DNA from: Posidonia oceanica
Taxonomy: Eukaryota > Streptophyta > Magnoliopsida > Alismatales > Posidoniaceae
Length of the DNA stretch: 64,000 nt
Assembly (NCBI GenBank): GCA_037176725.1
Contig: JAZBRS010000020.1
Coordinates: 58,122,001-58,186,000 of the forward strand
Reading direction: 5' to 3'
Shown here: positions 54,570-64,000 of the stretch, one piece after another
Position numbering within the stretch: position 1 is the first letter of the stretch
How the letters are laid out: every line of letters starts with the position of its first letter
Translations under genes and position numbers: made by a program
Notes under the pieces: model-generated
What the model was told of the DNA's origin: nothing
What the model saw: the letters and a program-made list of their open reading frames with translations, nothing else
Database searches by the model: none

Positions 54570-54735
54570 TGGGATTAGGGTTTTAGGGTTTTTTGTTTCC
54601 TTTCTTAGAATGGCACTAATGTCTTGGGTTTGAATCCATGGGATTAGGGTTTGATTAGGGTTCTTTTGTATCCTTTTTTGGAATGGCACTAGTGTCTTGG
54701 GTTTGAATACATGGGATTAGGGTTTGATTAGGGTC
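54570..54735 (-). repeat. Tandem duplication of about 75-80 bp with TTAGGG boxes
   Basis: Two diverged copies contain GGAATGGCACTA(A/G)TGTCTTGGG and ATGGGATTAGGGTTTGATTAGGG. The TTTAGGG-type boxes are isolated and do not form a telomere array. Confidence 0.7.
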
Positions 54736-56122
54736 TTAAAGCTCTCTTTGTTTTTAATTTGTTTTTTTTATTTTGATTAAATGTTTGTTAAGTCTTTTAA
54801 GTTGTTTCTTTTTTTTAATTATGTTTTTCTTGTTAAGTGCTTAGGATGTTAATTAGGATTTTTAAGATTTATTTTTAGGTTAATTAGAGTGGGTTTTGGG
54901 CTTTTTAGTTCTAGTCTTTTATGTTTTTTCCCTTTAAGTCTTTTGAACTATGTTTTTTTTTATTTTTATTTGTTAATTCCTCTTGATATTTTTTAGTTGG
55001 TTTTTTCCTGGTTTGATTAAGTGTTCTTAAGTCTTCCAACTGTATTTTCTTTTTTCTTTTTTAATTAAGTTTTATGTTATTTTCTTATGTTCATTAGGTT
55101 AAGTCTTTTGTTTTCTTTAATTACCTGTTTTAGTATTTGATTTTTAATTCTTCTCTTTAGGGTTTGTTTTTTTTTAACTCTTTTAGTGGGGTTTTTATCT
55201 TTGGTAGGTTCTGACTTTATTTCAGTTTTTTACTTGATTTTACAGTATTTTGTTTTAGTTTGTTTTGCATTTTTTAGTTTGCATTCTTGATTTTCTTTTT
55301 TAGCTTGCTTTAGTTAAGTTTAGGTTTCCAATTGTTCGTTTAATGTTTTTTAATTATTTTTCTTAGAGTTTTGGTTTGTTTCTCTTATGTTTTAGAGTTT
55401 TGGAGATTTTTAAGGCTTTTTATGGACTTTAGCAAGGGAAAGGAAGAGGAAAAGAGAAGGAAGGAGAAAAGGGAAAAAAGGGGAAATAAAGGAGAAAAGA
55501 GATGAGTTGGAGGAAACAATTTTTAAAAATTAAGGAAAATGCTAAAAATAAAGTAAAAATAGAAATAAGATAGAGAAGAGATAGAAGCACAAAGGGGGCC
55601 CACAGCCAGGCAAGAAAGTGGGAGAAAAGGGGATGAAAAGGAGGAGGATAATCAGGAGAGAGAGAGGAGAGAGAAAATGATAATCCCGGAGAGAGAAAAC
55701 GATAATTCGGCCAGAAGGGGGGCTTAGAGGTCTCGGAAAGGGGTGAAATTTGGCGGGTGTGGGGTCTATGGTTTCTAGTTCTGGTCCTGGAGTTTTGGTT
55801 TGGTTTTGAGGAAGTTTTGGAGGGGTTTTGAGGTGTGGAAAAAGGGTATTTTTGCCTGAGTTTCCCAGGGTTTTTGGGAGGGGTCTGGTTTGAGATCTTG
55901 CAGGCTTTTTGGTGGGTTTGCTAAGTCATCAGGGGTGAGTTTTCCTATGGATTTTGGTTGGTTTTCGGGTTCGGGAAAGGGAAAAAGGCTTAGGTCAAGT
56001 TTAGGCTTGTTTTGAGGAGTAGGATGAAAAGGATTGTGTAAGTTTTAACATAGGTTTGGGTTTAGGTGTTGGTTTAGACCAGAAGCCACCAGAGAGAGAG
56101 ATTCCACCAATTTAGCTTGTCA

Positions 56123-56206
56123 AAATGGGGTGTCTACAGATGCCCCTCCCTGAGCGAGGCCGAGCGAAGCGAGGCCGCTGCTCAGGGTTGACGGGACACC
56201 CCATTT
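56123..56206 (-). promoter_or_regulatory. PPT within a two-stem structure at the E3 3' LTR boundary
   Basis: The outer stem is AAATGGGGTGTC (56123-56134, inside the LTR) with GACACCCCATTT (56195-56206). The inner stem is CCTGAGC (56149-56155) with GCTCAGG (56180-56186), extendable by one pair. The PPT complement GATGCCCCTCCCT (56139-56151) adjoins the LTR. The same geometry is found in E2, while loop sequences differ. Confidence 0.75.
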
Positions 56207-56629
56207 GACTGGCGAGAGCAGTGGGTTGGCTATCGGCGTGAGCCGCTTATTCGGCGGATGCGCCGAACATCGTGGATCGTTGCCGCAATGCAATGTGCAG
56301 GTGCAAATGGATGAGATGCAATGTATGCGATGCATGCTGATGCAGATGCAATGCAAAAGTTAGTGCTAGAGTTAGTACCGATGGGGGGGACCGAAGCGAT
56401 GCAGGTGACGCTGGCGAAGTTGACGACGTTGAAGAGGGACGTTGCGGTGCATCACGGAGCTTGACGAAAAGTGCCGACCTGCCACGAAAAGAAGGACAGC
56501 CAAAAGCCACAAAGGAGCGACGGGAGAGGTGGACCTTCTCCCGGACGCGGAAGGATGCGGGGCTCCGTCTTTTGGGACGAAGTCGCGCGGGGAGGTGATA
56601 AGTTGTCGGACTTATCGACCGGATGAGTT
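56207..56629 (-). other. E3 3' region between PPT structure and hairpin array
   Basis: This is non-coding. The part next to the PPT matches E2 39080-39168. It includes CAATGCAATG microsatellite-like sequence near 56285-56350, and a GATAAG-TTGTCGGA-CTTATC motif near 56597. Confidence 0.55.
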
Positions 56630-57720
56630 TCGGATCATCAGCCGAGGGCGATAGTTTAGGTTATCAGCCTGGCGATAGTTTACGGTCCTATCAACCGGAA
56701 GGCGCAATTGTGAGTGATAGTTACTGGATATCAGCCGTATAACATGGTTGCCATAGATAGTTTAGGATATCAGCCTAGATAGATAGTTTAGGATATCAGC
56801 CTAGATAGTTTAGGATATCAGCCTAGATAGATAGTTTACAGTCCTATCAACTGGAAAGGGCAAACCATGAGGGATAGTTACTGGATATCAGCCGTATAAC
56901 GCAAGTGCCGGATAGTTTAGGATATCAGCCTAGATAGATAGTTTAGGATATCAGCCTAGATAGTTTAGGTTATCAGCCTAGAGAGATAGTTTAGGTTATC
57001 AGCCTGGCGGCCTTGCGAGGGACAGTTACTGGATGTCAGCCGTATAATGCAATTGCGATAGATAGTTTAGGATATCAGCCTAGATCGATAGTTTAGGTTA
57101 TCAGCCTAGATCGATAGTTTAGGATATCAGCCTAGATAGTTTAGGATATCAGCCTAGAAAGAGCAATTGCAAGGGATAGTTACTGGATATCAGCCGTATA
57201 ACGTAATTGCCATAGATAGTTTAGGATATCATCCTAGATCGATAGTTTAGGTTATCAGCCTAGATCGATAGTTTAGGATATCAGCCTAGATAGTTTAGGA
57301 TATCAGCCTAGATAGATAGTTTAGGTTATCAGCCTGGAAAGGGCAATTACGAGGGACAGTTACTGGATGTCAGCCGTATAACGCAGATGCTGGATAGTTT
57401 AGGATATCAGCCTGGATAGATAGTTTAGGATATCAGCCTAGATAGTTTAGGTTATCAGCCTAGATAGATAGTTTAGGTTATCAGCCTGGCGACACTGCGA
57501 GGGACAGTTACTGGATGTCAGCCGTATAACACAACTGCGGGCCAACCATGGGTCGGCCAAAGGATAGATAGTTTAGGAATATCAGCCTGGGAATAGATAG
57601 TTTAGGATATCAGCCTGGGAGTAGATAGTTTAGGAATATCAGCCTGGATCGATAGTTTAGGAATATCAGCGTGAGAGAACTTGATTGTTGATAGTTTAGG
57701 ATATCAGCCTACGGGTGCTT
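56630..57720 (-). repeat. Hairpin array of E3 3' region
   Basis: Many units of about 20-25 bp are built on GATAGTTTAGGATATCAGCC, interspersed with GA(C/T)AGTTACTGGAT(G/A)TCAGCC-GTATAAC. Inverted arms are GATA/TATC or GACA/TGTC, and GATAG/CTATC in GATAGTTTACGGTCCTATC. The array matches the E2 array at 37695-38700 in position and pairing pattern, but unit composition differs (mostly GATA/TATC here). Confidence 0.9.
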
Positions 57721-57789
57721 GATTGATGAATGATCGAGTGATGAGTGATTGGTGAATGATTGATTGATGAGTGCTTGATTGCTTGATAA

Positions 57790-58150
57790 GAGGGGATGAG
57801 ATCATGATGAGAGGCTACTTCTAAAGAGGGAGATGAGGTAATGATGAGAGTTATTGCTAAAGAAGGGGGATGAGGTAATGATGAGGACTAATACTAAAGA
57901 AGGGGGATGAGGTAATGATGAGAACTAATACTAAAGAAGGGGGATGAGGTAATGATGAGAACTAACACTAAAGAAGGGGGATGAGGTAATGATGAGAACC
58001 AACACTAAAGAAGGGGGATGAGGTAATGATGAGAGCTAATACTAAAGAAGGGGGATGAGGTAATGATGAGAACTAATACTAAAGAAGGGGGATGAGGTAA
58101 TGATGAGAGCTAACGCTAAAGAAGGGGGGTGAGGTAATGATGGGAGCTTG
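57790..58150 (-). repeat. 37-bp tandem array of E3 3' region
   Basis: About nine units of AATGATGAGAACTAATACTA-AAGAAGGGGGATGAGGT occur at a measured 37-bp step. They are related to the 36-bp array of E2 (shared CTCATC and CCCCCTTCTTTAG words on the complement) and lie at the corresponding position. Confidence 0.9.
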
Positions 58151-58311
58151 GTTGAAAGAGGTGATAAGATATCGGACTTATCGGCCGGCAAAGAGGAGAT
58201 GAGATAATGATGAGATTGATTGATTGAGAAAGGTGATAAGATATCGGACTTATCGGCCGGCAAAGAGGGAATGAGATAAGGGTGAGATACTGCGGGGCGT
58301 CTGAAAAGATG

Positions 58312-58338
58312 CCCCTGGTATCAGGATGATACCAGGGG
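58312..58338 (-). other. Perfect 11-bp hairpin, E3 copy
   Basis: CCCCTGGTATC (58312-58322), 5-nt loop and GATACCAGGGG (58328-58338). It is homologous to E2 30754-30780, with a compensated pair change. Confidence 0.7.
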
Positions 58339-58378
58339 TTGGTCGAAACGTCCCTGGTATCGAGAAAAGCGAAGGGTG

Positions 58379-58399
58379 GACAAAACTGACGTGTTTGTC
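58379..58399 (-). other. Short hairpin GACAAA/TTTGTC, E3 copy
   Basis: Arms at 58379-58384 and 58394-58399 flank a 9-nt loop, homologous to E2 30694-30714. The neighbouring CAGACGAGTA is shared. Confidence 0.6.
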
Positions 58400-58719
58400 A
58401 GACGAGTAATTTGGGGTACCAGCCCAAAGGAGACTCAGCCGGGTATGCCCGGTAGCAGGTCGGATGGCGCGGGTTCGCGGAGGTCCTGGAGCCTGGGTCG
58501 TTTGTTGAGGACTTTCCTGCATCATGTGAGCAATCAGTCGGGCCAAGGGGCCTCCGGATGTAAGCGACGAGGAGCACGGAATGCATGATCAGCCTTGAAA
58601 TGTGAGCAGCCAGCACAAAACAGTTTTGCATTGATAGAATTGTTGGTTACATGCCCGTGACAGGCCAAAAAGTACAGCACAACTTGAAAGGAAGACAGAA
58701 TGACAGCTGCGTGATGGCT
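58400..58719 (-). other. E3 3' region next to extra ORF
   Basis: This is non-coding. It carries one degenerate copy of the 83-bp repeat seen in E2 and sequence homologous to E2 29993-30270. Nothing else is recognised. Confidence 0.5.
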
Positions 58720-59922
58720 CTAGCCGGTTCGAGCCTTCTTTGATCTTCCAGAGTCAGAGAATAAGGGACCGCTCGGCGGGATTTCATTGATGGGCCAGAG
58801 GTCCTGCACTTTAGTGATGTGCTCAGGGGTACACCCTACACCTTTTATTGCAGCGATGTCTGTTGATCGCACACCATGCTGCATCAGGTTGGCCAGCTCC
58901 TTCGTGGGGGCAATTGTACTGAGTGGATATTCTTGAAGAAGCTTAGGCGCTGTGCTGTCGACAAAGGCGCCCTGCTGGAAGCCGAACTGGTGCATGACTC
59001 TGATAGGGTGATATTCTACACCCGCAGTAAATCCTGGTAGCACAACCAGGCGCATGTCGCGTGTATTGAAGAAGACAGTGAATGCTTCGGCTGCAGAAGG
59101 AATGATGCGCCATGTGACTGTGTCGTCTGTCAGTCCTGATAGCCTTTCATATTCTTCCTTGACGCTCTTGACTGCCTTGGCATGGCCGCTGCTGCAGTAG
59201 GCCTCAAAAGCATGTACTTGGGGGCGCAGAAGGTCTATCTCAGTGTGCGCCGCTAGCCAGACCTGAATGAATGATCCGCAACCATGAAAGTGGCGGCAGC
59301 GATGCGAGATGCGGTCCAGGCCGCGGTAGGTCTCTGCCAAGACAACCGGTGCCAGGTCTGTGTGCTGGGTCACCACCGTTAATGCAATCTCTGCAACCTC
59401 GATGGCCACTGCTACCTTGCCATGAGTAAAGACCAGCTCGCCTAGGAAACGGGTGACAAACCCTCGGAGCCACAGCTCGTCTCCGAGTTCAGCGCGCTTT
59501 TCCACAATATCATCAAAGTACGCTAGGCGAAGCAGAGGCGTGGGCCTGCTAGTACAAATCAGCTTCTGCTGGCAACTTTGGGTAGAGAGGCCGGTCAGCT
59601 GTTTCAAGACTGCCAAGTATCCGTCACGCCTCGTGAAGATAGGCGGCCCCAAGATCTTGGAAAAGCCACAAATCCGGCGTACTTCTTCCAGCGTGGGTGT
59701 CAGTTCAGTTCTGCCGAAACGGAAGACATGGTGTGCTAGTTTCCAGAATCACGCAGCAGCACACAGAAGATGGCGGCCTACTTCTACATCAGCAGCCTTT
59801 AGCAGTTTGGTTGGAATGCCCCACAGGCGCAGCTTCTCACAGTCATCTTTGGTAAGCTTGCCGATCCATTCTCGTAGGATCTGGGAGCAGTGTGTGGGGG
59901 TTACCAAGGTGGGGAAACCCAT
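58720..59922 (-). pseudogene. E3 extra sense ORF, DUF7745-like, one internal stop
   Basis: From ATG at 59922 to the TAG at 58720 is 400 codons plus stop, exactly the length of the E2 ORF, with no indels and about 80% amino-acid identity by hand count (77 differences). The stretches ELTPTLEEVRRICGF, VVLAETYRGLDRIS, FHGCGSFIQVWLAAH and YHPIRVMHQFGFQQGAF match. One TGA, after the residues LLCAAA (about 59749), replaces the Arg codon of E2 (CARF to CA-stop-F), consistent with a CGA-to-TGA change. Without that stop the frame would be intact. Confidence 0.85.
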
Positions 59923-61236
59923 TGCACAGATTGCAGGATGTGGGCAGACGGCTGTCACAAGAGTCTTTAGGTACCTGTTGCCAAGACTGTGAATTATCAG
60001 AGCCCATATATGCACAAAACCATCATAGGAAAGCAGATTCTGAAACTGGTAGAAACAGGTGCAACACGTATAAGCAGTAAACATTCAGACTATGGCAATT
60101 GAACATGTATAAGCATAAGGGCATTCTGTTGATGTGGCGGGGACCGTCGGGAACCCCGGGTTGTCGCAGCCTGACGGTGCCAACGCATGCTAAGTAGAGG
60201 TACTGTCTCAGCGCTGGAGTAAGCCTTTGCGGAGTAGGATGGTCAGAGAGGGTGGAGATGACTGGAAAATGCAAATGCGTGTGATTTGGTGTAGTTTGCC
60301 CTCAGTATCGAGGTGCTTTGGTGCCTGCTGTATGGAAAGGGAGCGGTCCTTAACTTACCGGACTCTACTCGGACTCCTGACTTGTTGGTGGCACTCTGGG
60401 GAAAGGTATGGGTGATGTTTGGTGGTGGTGTAGAGAGGACGGGCTCCATGTCAAACTCTCAAGGACTTACACTCGCTCCTACCTCTCCTTTCTCTTTTTA
60501 TGTCGGTGTACAGGGCTCTCCTTATTCCCTTTTTTGGGAGCGAGGAGGACCTGACCCGGGCTTTTGGCTCTTTTCTGGGGTAGGTGAGAGGTGCGGGGTT
60601 ACCCTGCTTGCCTTTATTCTCTTCTTTTTTCTTCTTTTTCTCTTTTTTTTTTTTTGCGGGAGTGGGGCCTTTGTCCCTCTCTCCCTTTTCTTTTCTATCA
60701 TTCTCCTTTTGTTTTTTTTTTGTTCCTTTTTCTTTTTCTTTTTCTTTTCTCTTCTTTTTTGGCTTGTGGGTTTCCGCTGTCCCCTCCCCCAGGGGAGATG
60801 GGCGTTAGGGTCTTTCGGGTACGGGCTTTCGGCTTTCTCTTTCTCTCTTTTTTTCGCACATCTAGGCTGGGGTAGGTACTGCTTTCTGACTAACACCTAG
60901 CACTCTTCTAAGGGTGCAAGTCCTTAGGGGTTTGGGCACTTCGCCCGCTCTCATTGAGTGGTGGCTCCCTCACTAGTCAAGACATCTAAGTAGTATCAGG
61001 TGAGGTCGGGAGACTCCTTCCGCAGCAGGCAAGCACCTCCGATTTTCATCACCGGGCAACTATGCAATGTATGATTTGATAAGAGATGCGAATGGGATGA
61101 GCGGAGGGATGCACAGGAGTGTTGTGATGTAGGAAATGGGATGAAGTGAAGTGGGGAGGAGATAGAGCGAAAAGAGATACAACGATGGCGAGAACATGAC
61201 AAATGGGAGGAAGAAATCCGCAATGGCTACTCCCAG
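59923..61236 (-). other. E3 spacer between integrase and extra ORF
   Basis: This 1.3-kb spacer is non-coding. It has a T-rich tract on the plus strand (60600-60780), a block homologous to E2 27470-27590, and a CAG|GTACCT on the complement (about 59970-59980), as upstream of the E2 ORF. Distances to the ATG are 52 nt here and 48 nt in E2, so that junction is not part of the coding frame. Long Phe/Ser ORFs here reflect the T-rich tract. Confidence 0.6.
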
Positions 61237-62559
61237 CTACTGGTAGTACTTCTTGAGGTAGCACATGTTGACCGGCTCAGACTGCTCGACCTGGTCCATG
61301 TCCTCAAGAGTTACTGCGCCGCCTGAGAAGATCTGCTTAACTACAAAGGGTCCGCGCCAATTAGGCCGGAATTTGCCTCGACCGTCCGGTAGATGAATGG
61401 CACGCAGAACAAGATCTCCGGGCTGGAAGCTTCTGGGCCGGACTTTCTTCAAGAATGCTCTAGCCATTCGCTTCTGATAACAATGGGCATTGTGCATGGC
61501 TTGTAGTCTGTGCTCATCAATCAGGTTCAGTTGGACGCAGCGGTCTTCGACCCATTCTGCCTCTTCCAACTCAGCTTCTCGCAAGATTCGCAGCGAGGGG
61601 ATCTCCACTTCGACAGGCAATACGGCTTCCGTGCCGTACACCAGCGAGTACGGGGTGGCTCCTGTCGAGGTCCGGATTGATGTCCTGTACGCCCAGAGTG
61701 CGTACGGGAGCTGATCGTGCCAATCCTTGTGAGATTCTGCCATCTTCTTCATGATCTTGATGATGTTCTTGTTGGCAGACTCCACTGCTCCATTCATCTG
61801 AGGCCGGTACGGTGAGGAGCGGTGATGTTTGATTCTGAAATTCTGTAGGAACTCCTCAGTTCTTTTGGCGATGAAGTTCGTGCCGTTATCAGAGATGATG
61901 GAGTGAGGGACCCCGTACCGGGCAAAGATGTTGTTTCTGATGAACTTTTCGGTTGCCACTGCGGTGACTGTCCTGTAGGAAGCTGCTTCCACCCACTTAG
62001 TGAAGTAGTCTATTGCCACCATGATGAAGCGATGGCCATTTGAAGCGGCGGGGTGTATCGCGCCAATGACGTCGATCCCCTAGGTGGAGAAAGGCCATGG
62101 CGAGGACATGTTGTGCAGCTGATGAGGGGGAGCCTTGATGAAATTGCCATGGATCTGACAGTTGTGGCATTTACGCACGAAACGGCAGCAGTCCGCTTCC
62201 ATGGTTTGCCAGAAATACCCTTGGAGCATGATCTTCTTGGCTAAGAGGACACCGTTCATGTGCGGGCCACAGGTCCCGGCATGCACTTGAAGCATTAAGG
62301 TGTCAGCCTCTGGTTTGTCCAAGCAGCGTAATAGCATCTGATTGTATGATCTTCTATATAACCGTCCGGCCCCTAGTACATACTTTGACGCCAGACGCGC
62401 CAAAGTTCTCTTATCTTCTGCAGTGGTGCCAGACAGGACGCTACCGGACTCCAAGAATGCTTTGATATCATGATACCATGGCTGCTCCACTATTGGATCT
62501 GCCTCCTCTATATTCATGCAATGGGCAGGCTCCTCAATGCAGGTGACCGACACATCTAC
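61237..62559 (-). pseudogene. E3 integrase (same amber codon as E2)
   Basis: The zinc region VHAGTCGPHMNG ... CCRFVRKCHNCQIHG is followed by the core with GID, SDNGTNF and GAVESANK, then NWRGPFVVKQIF and CYLKKYYQ. The only lesion seen is TAG at 62082-62080, at the WPFST-stop-GID position where E2 also has TAG. The catalytic residues D, D and E are all present. Confidence 0.9.
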
Positions 62560-63084
62560 CATGCTGAGCCAAGAAGCCAAGGTCGCTAATGCGTCTGCAT
62601 ACGCATTTTTTGCCCTGTTCATGTATGTGAAATCAATGCTCTTGAACTCCTCTATTAGCCTCAGCAGACATTCGTGATATGGCACGAGCTTGGGGTCTTT
62701 TGTCTTCCAGTCGCCATTCACCTGAGAGATTACCAACATGGCATCACCGTGCACGTGCAACTTCTGTGCTTTGTATTCGAGGGCGACTTTCAAACCCAGG
62801 ATGCATGCCTCGTATTCTGCTTCATTGTTCGTGCATGCGAAAGTCAGCTTCCTCACAAAAGGAATCATCTGTCCCTGGGGCGTGGTTAGCACTGCGCCTA
62901 TGCCCCGACCCTTCTTATTGACGGCGCCGTCGAAGTACAGCCGCCACTGCTCTTGCTCTTCAGGGCCTTTCTCTTCTGAGTCCTCCGTCGCAAAAAGAAT
63001 GTCTTCGTCAGGGAACTGCGTCTGGAGGGGTTGATATTCAGGCAGAGGGAAATCCGCGAGGTGATCCGCCATAGCCTGGCCCTT
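62560..63084 (-). pseudogene. E3 second, archaeal-type RNase H
   Basis: It is intact in frame: WRLYFDGAVNKKG, NNEAEYEACILGLKVALEY, HGDAMLVISQVNG and NAYADALATLA provide the D, E, D, D residues. This copy shows the ten bases missing from E2 and so defines the E2 deletion. Part of the pol polyprotein. Confidence 0.9.
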
Positions 63085-64000
63085 CATAGATCTCTGTGTG
63101 ACAAAAGTGATGTCATATTGGGACAACAACACCTGCCACTTGACACATCTGCCCACCAGAGCCGGCTTTTGGAAGAGGAACTTGATGGGATCATGCCGGC
63201 ACAAAAGCTGAACTAGGTACGCCATCATATAGTGCCTCAGTTTCTGTGCGGCCCAGACAAGGGATAAACAGGTTTTCTCCATCACGCTGTACCTGGCTTC
63301 ACATTCATTGAATTTTTTGCTCAGGTAGTAGATGGCGCGCTCTTTCCTGCCAGATTCGTCGTGTTGGCCCAGGACGGCGCCCATGGAATGCTGTGTGGTT
63401 GACAGATAGAGGAGCAAAGGTCTTCTTGGTGTGGGAGGGACCAAGACAGGGGGTTTGACCAGTAGCTGCTTGATCTTCTCAAATGCGGCTTGACATTCTT
63501 CATTCCAGTCGATTTGTGCATTCTTCCTCAGGAGTTTGAAGATGGGCTCGCAGATGGGCGTAAGCTGTGCAATGAAGCGGCTGATGTACTGTAAACGCCC
63601 AAGTAGGCCTCGAACCTCCTTCTTGGTTCTAGGGGGTGGCATCTCCACGATGGCTTTAGCTTTCATCGGGTCCACTTCAATCCCCCTTTGGCTAACAATG
63701 TAGCCGAGCAGTTTGCCAGATGAAACCCCGAATACGCACTTGTTGGGGTTAAGCCTCAGTCTGTACTTCCTCAGACGGTCAAAGAGCTTCTTTAGGCAAC
63801 TAAGGTGATCCTCAGGCTCCTTGGTCTTCGCGATCATGTCATCCACATAGACCTCCACTTCTTGGTGCATGAGGTCGTGGAAAAGTGTGGTCATGGCCCT
63901 CTGATATGTTGCGCCAGCATTCTTCAACCCAAACGGCATAACCTGATAACAGAAGACCCCCCAGGGGGTGATGAACGAAGTTTTTTCCATGTCTTCTTCT
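63085..64000 (-). pseudogene. E3 reverse transcriptase (C-terminal half) and first RNase H
   Basis: From the window edge, KTSFITPWGVFCYQVMPFG, NAGATYQ, YVDD (63849-63838), LNPNKCVFGV and LGYIVS are followed by the degenerate first RNase H (LLLYLSTTQHSMGAVLGQHD) and FVTQRSMKGQAMADHL. The frame is open throughout and continues in step into the second RNase H and integrase. The N-terminal RT, protease and gag lie outside the window. Confidence 0.9.

Larger units (their letters stand above)
51374..56138 (-). repeat. E3 3' LTR (4,765 bp)
   Basis: On the complement it starts TGTAGACACCCCATTTTGAC (56138) and ends CGCTACA (51374). It shares the overall layout of the other LTRs (C-rich, A-rich, GC-rich, TTTGCAT-rich, exon-like block, microrepeats, hairpin block, PBS decoy) but at much lower identity except in the conserved blocks. 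It also has a local insertion near the 3' end (GTGTTCGGATCATCCATGC, about 51387-51405) not seen in the others. Confidence 0.92.
51374..64000 (-). mobile_element. E3: Tat/Ogre-type gypsy element of another subfamily (3' part)
   Basis: On the minus strand it reads RT, RNase H, second RNase H, integrase, extra ORF, 3' repeats, PPT and 3' LTR, ending at 51374 inside E1's RNase H. The LTR is about 4.8 kb and begins TGTAGACACC rather than TGTTGACACC. Pol is close to E2 in protein sequence but diverged in non-coding parts. The 5' LTR, gag, protease and first half of RT are outside the window. It has one amber codon in integrase and one stop in the extra ORF. Confidence 0.94.

Noticed and set aside
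56630..58150. CRISPR-like appearance of the repeat arrays
   Set aside because: Direct tandem repeats without unique spacers, in a plant retrotransposon 3' region.
60313..60900. 195-codon Phe-rich ORF
   Set aside because: Produced by a T-rich tract in the E3 spacer that corresponds to the A-rich tract of E2; no conservation of the frame.

Overview
The window is plant nuclear DNA, almost certainly from a seed plant with a large, repeat-rich genome, although I cannot name the species. No host gene was recognised. Nearly all of it is nested Ty3/gypsy LTR retrotransposons of the Tat/Ogre type. The evidence is an Arg-tRNA-like primer binding site, very long LTRs (4.8-5.9 kb), a YVDD reverse transcriptase, a second archaeal-type RNase H after a degenerate first one, a D,D35E integrase with a W-GPF tail, and long 3' regions full of tandem repeats.

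Five insertions can be separated and ordered. E0 (minus strand, about 1005-4148) is an old, frameshifted gag/protease/RT fragment. E1 (plus strand) starts at 4149 inside E0. It has a 5' LTR (4149-9883), a PBS (9885-9902), a leader, and a gag that is cut at 11523 and resumes at 44943. E2 (plus strand, 11524-44937) sits inside E1's gag with a perfect AGAAT target-site duplication. It has paired LTRs (11524-17225 and 39237-44937), a PBS, a gag-pol frame (18554-27312), a separate 400-codon ORF (28790-29992) and a repeat-filled 3' region. A solo LTR (31585-37491, duplication CTCAT) is inserted in E2's own 36-bp tandem array. E3 (minus strand, 51374 to beyond 64000) is inserted in E1's RNase H region. 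It shows its 3' LTR (51374-56138), repeat-rich 3' region, the same extra ORF (58720-59922), and the integrase, RNase H and most of the RT. The order of insertion is E0, then E1, then E2 and E3, then the solo LTR into E2.

In E1 and E2 gag, protease, a G-patch-like segment, an acidic linker, RT, two RNases H and integrase lie in one continuous frame of about 2,920 codons with no intron between protease and RT. E2's frame is now broken by six stops and a 10-nt deletion, and most of the stops are CAG-to-TAG or TGG-to-TAG changes at CHG sites. All copies seen are therefore defective as read. The extra sense-strand ORF downstream of integrase is intact in E2. In E3 it has the same length and about 80% identity, with one CGA-to-TGA stop. 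It resembles the plant DUF7745 / plant-mobile-domain-like proteins.

The most unusual signal is structural. The 3' regions of E2 and E3, two different subfamilies, carry many short hairpins whose stems change in compensating pairs (for example GATAG/CTATC, GACAG/CTGTC and GGTAG/CTACC). They also share an 11-bp stem that covaries between the two elements, and a long two-stem structure that places the polypurine tract and the 3' LTR boundary inside a loop. The LTRs contain a conserved exon-like block with an ATG exactly 41 nt before a splice-donor-like site in all five LTRs, and a PBS-like decoy 124 or 175 nt from the LTR's 3' end.
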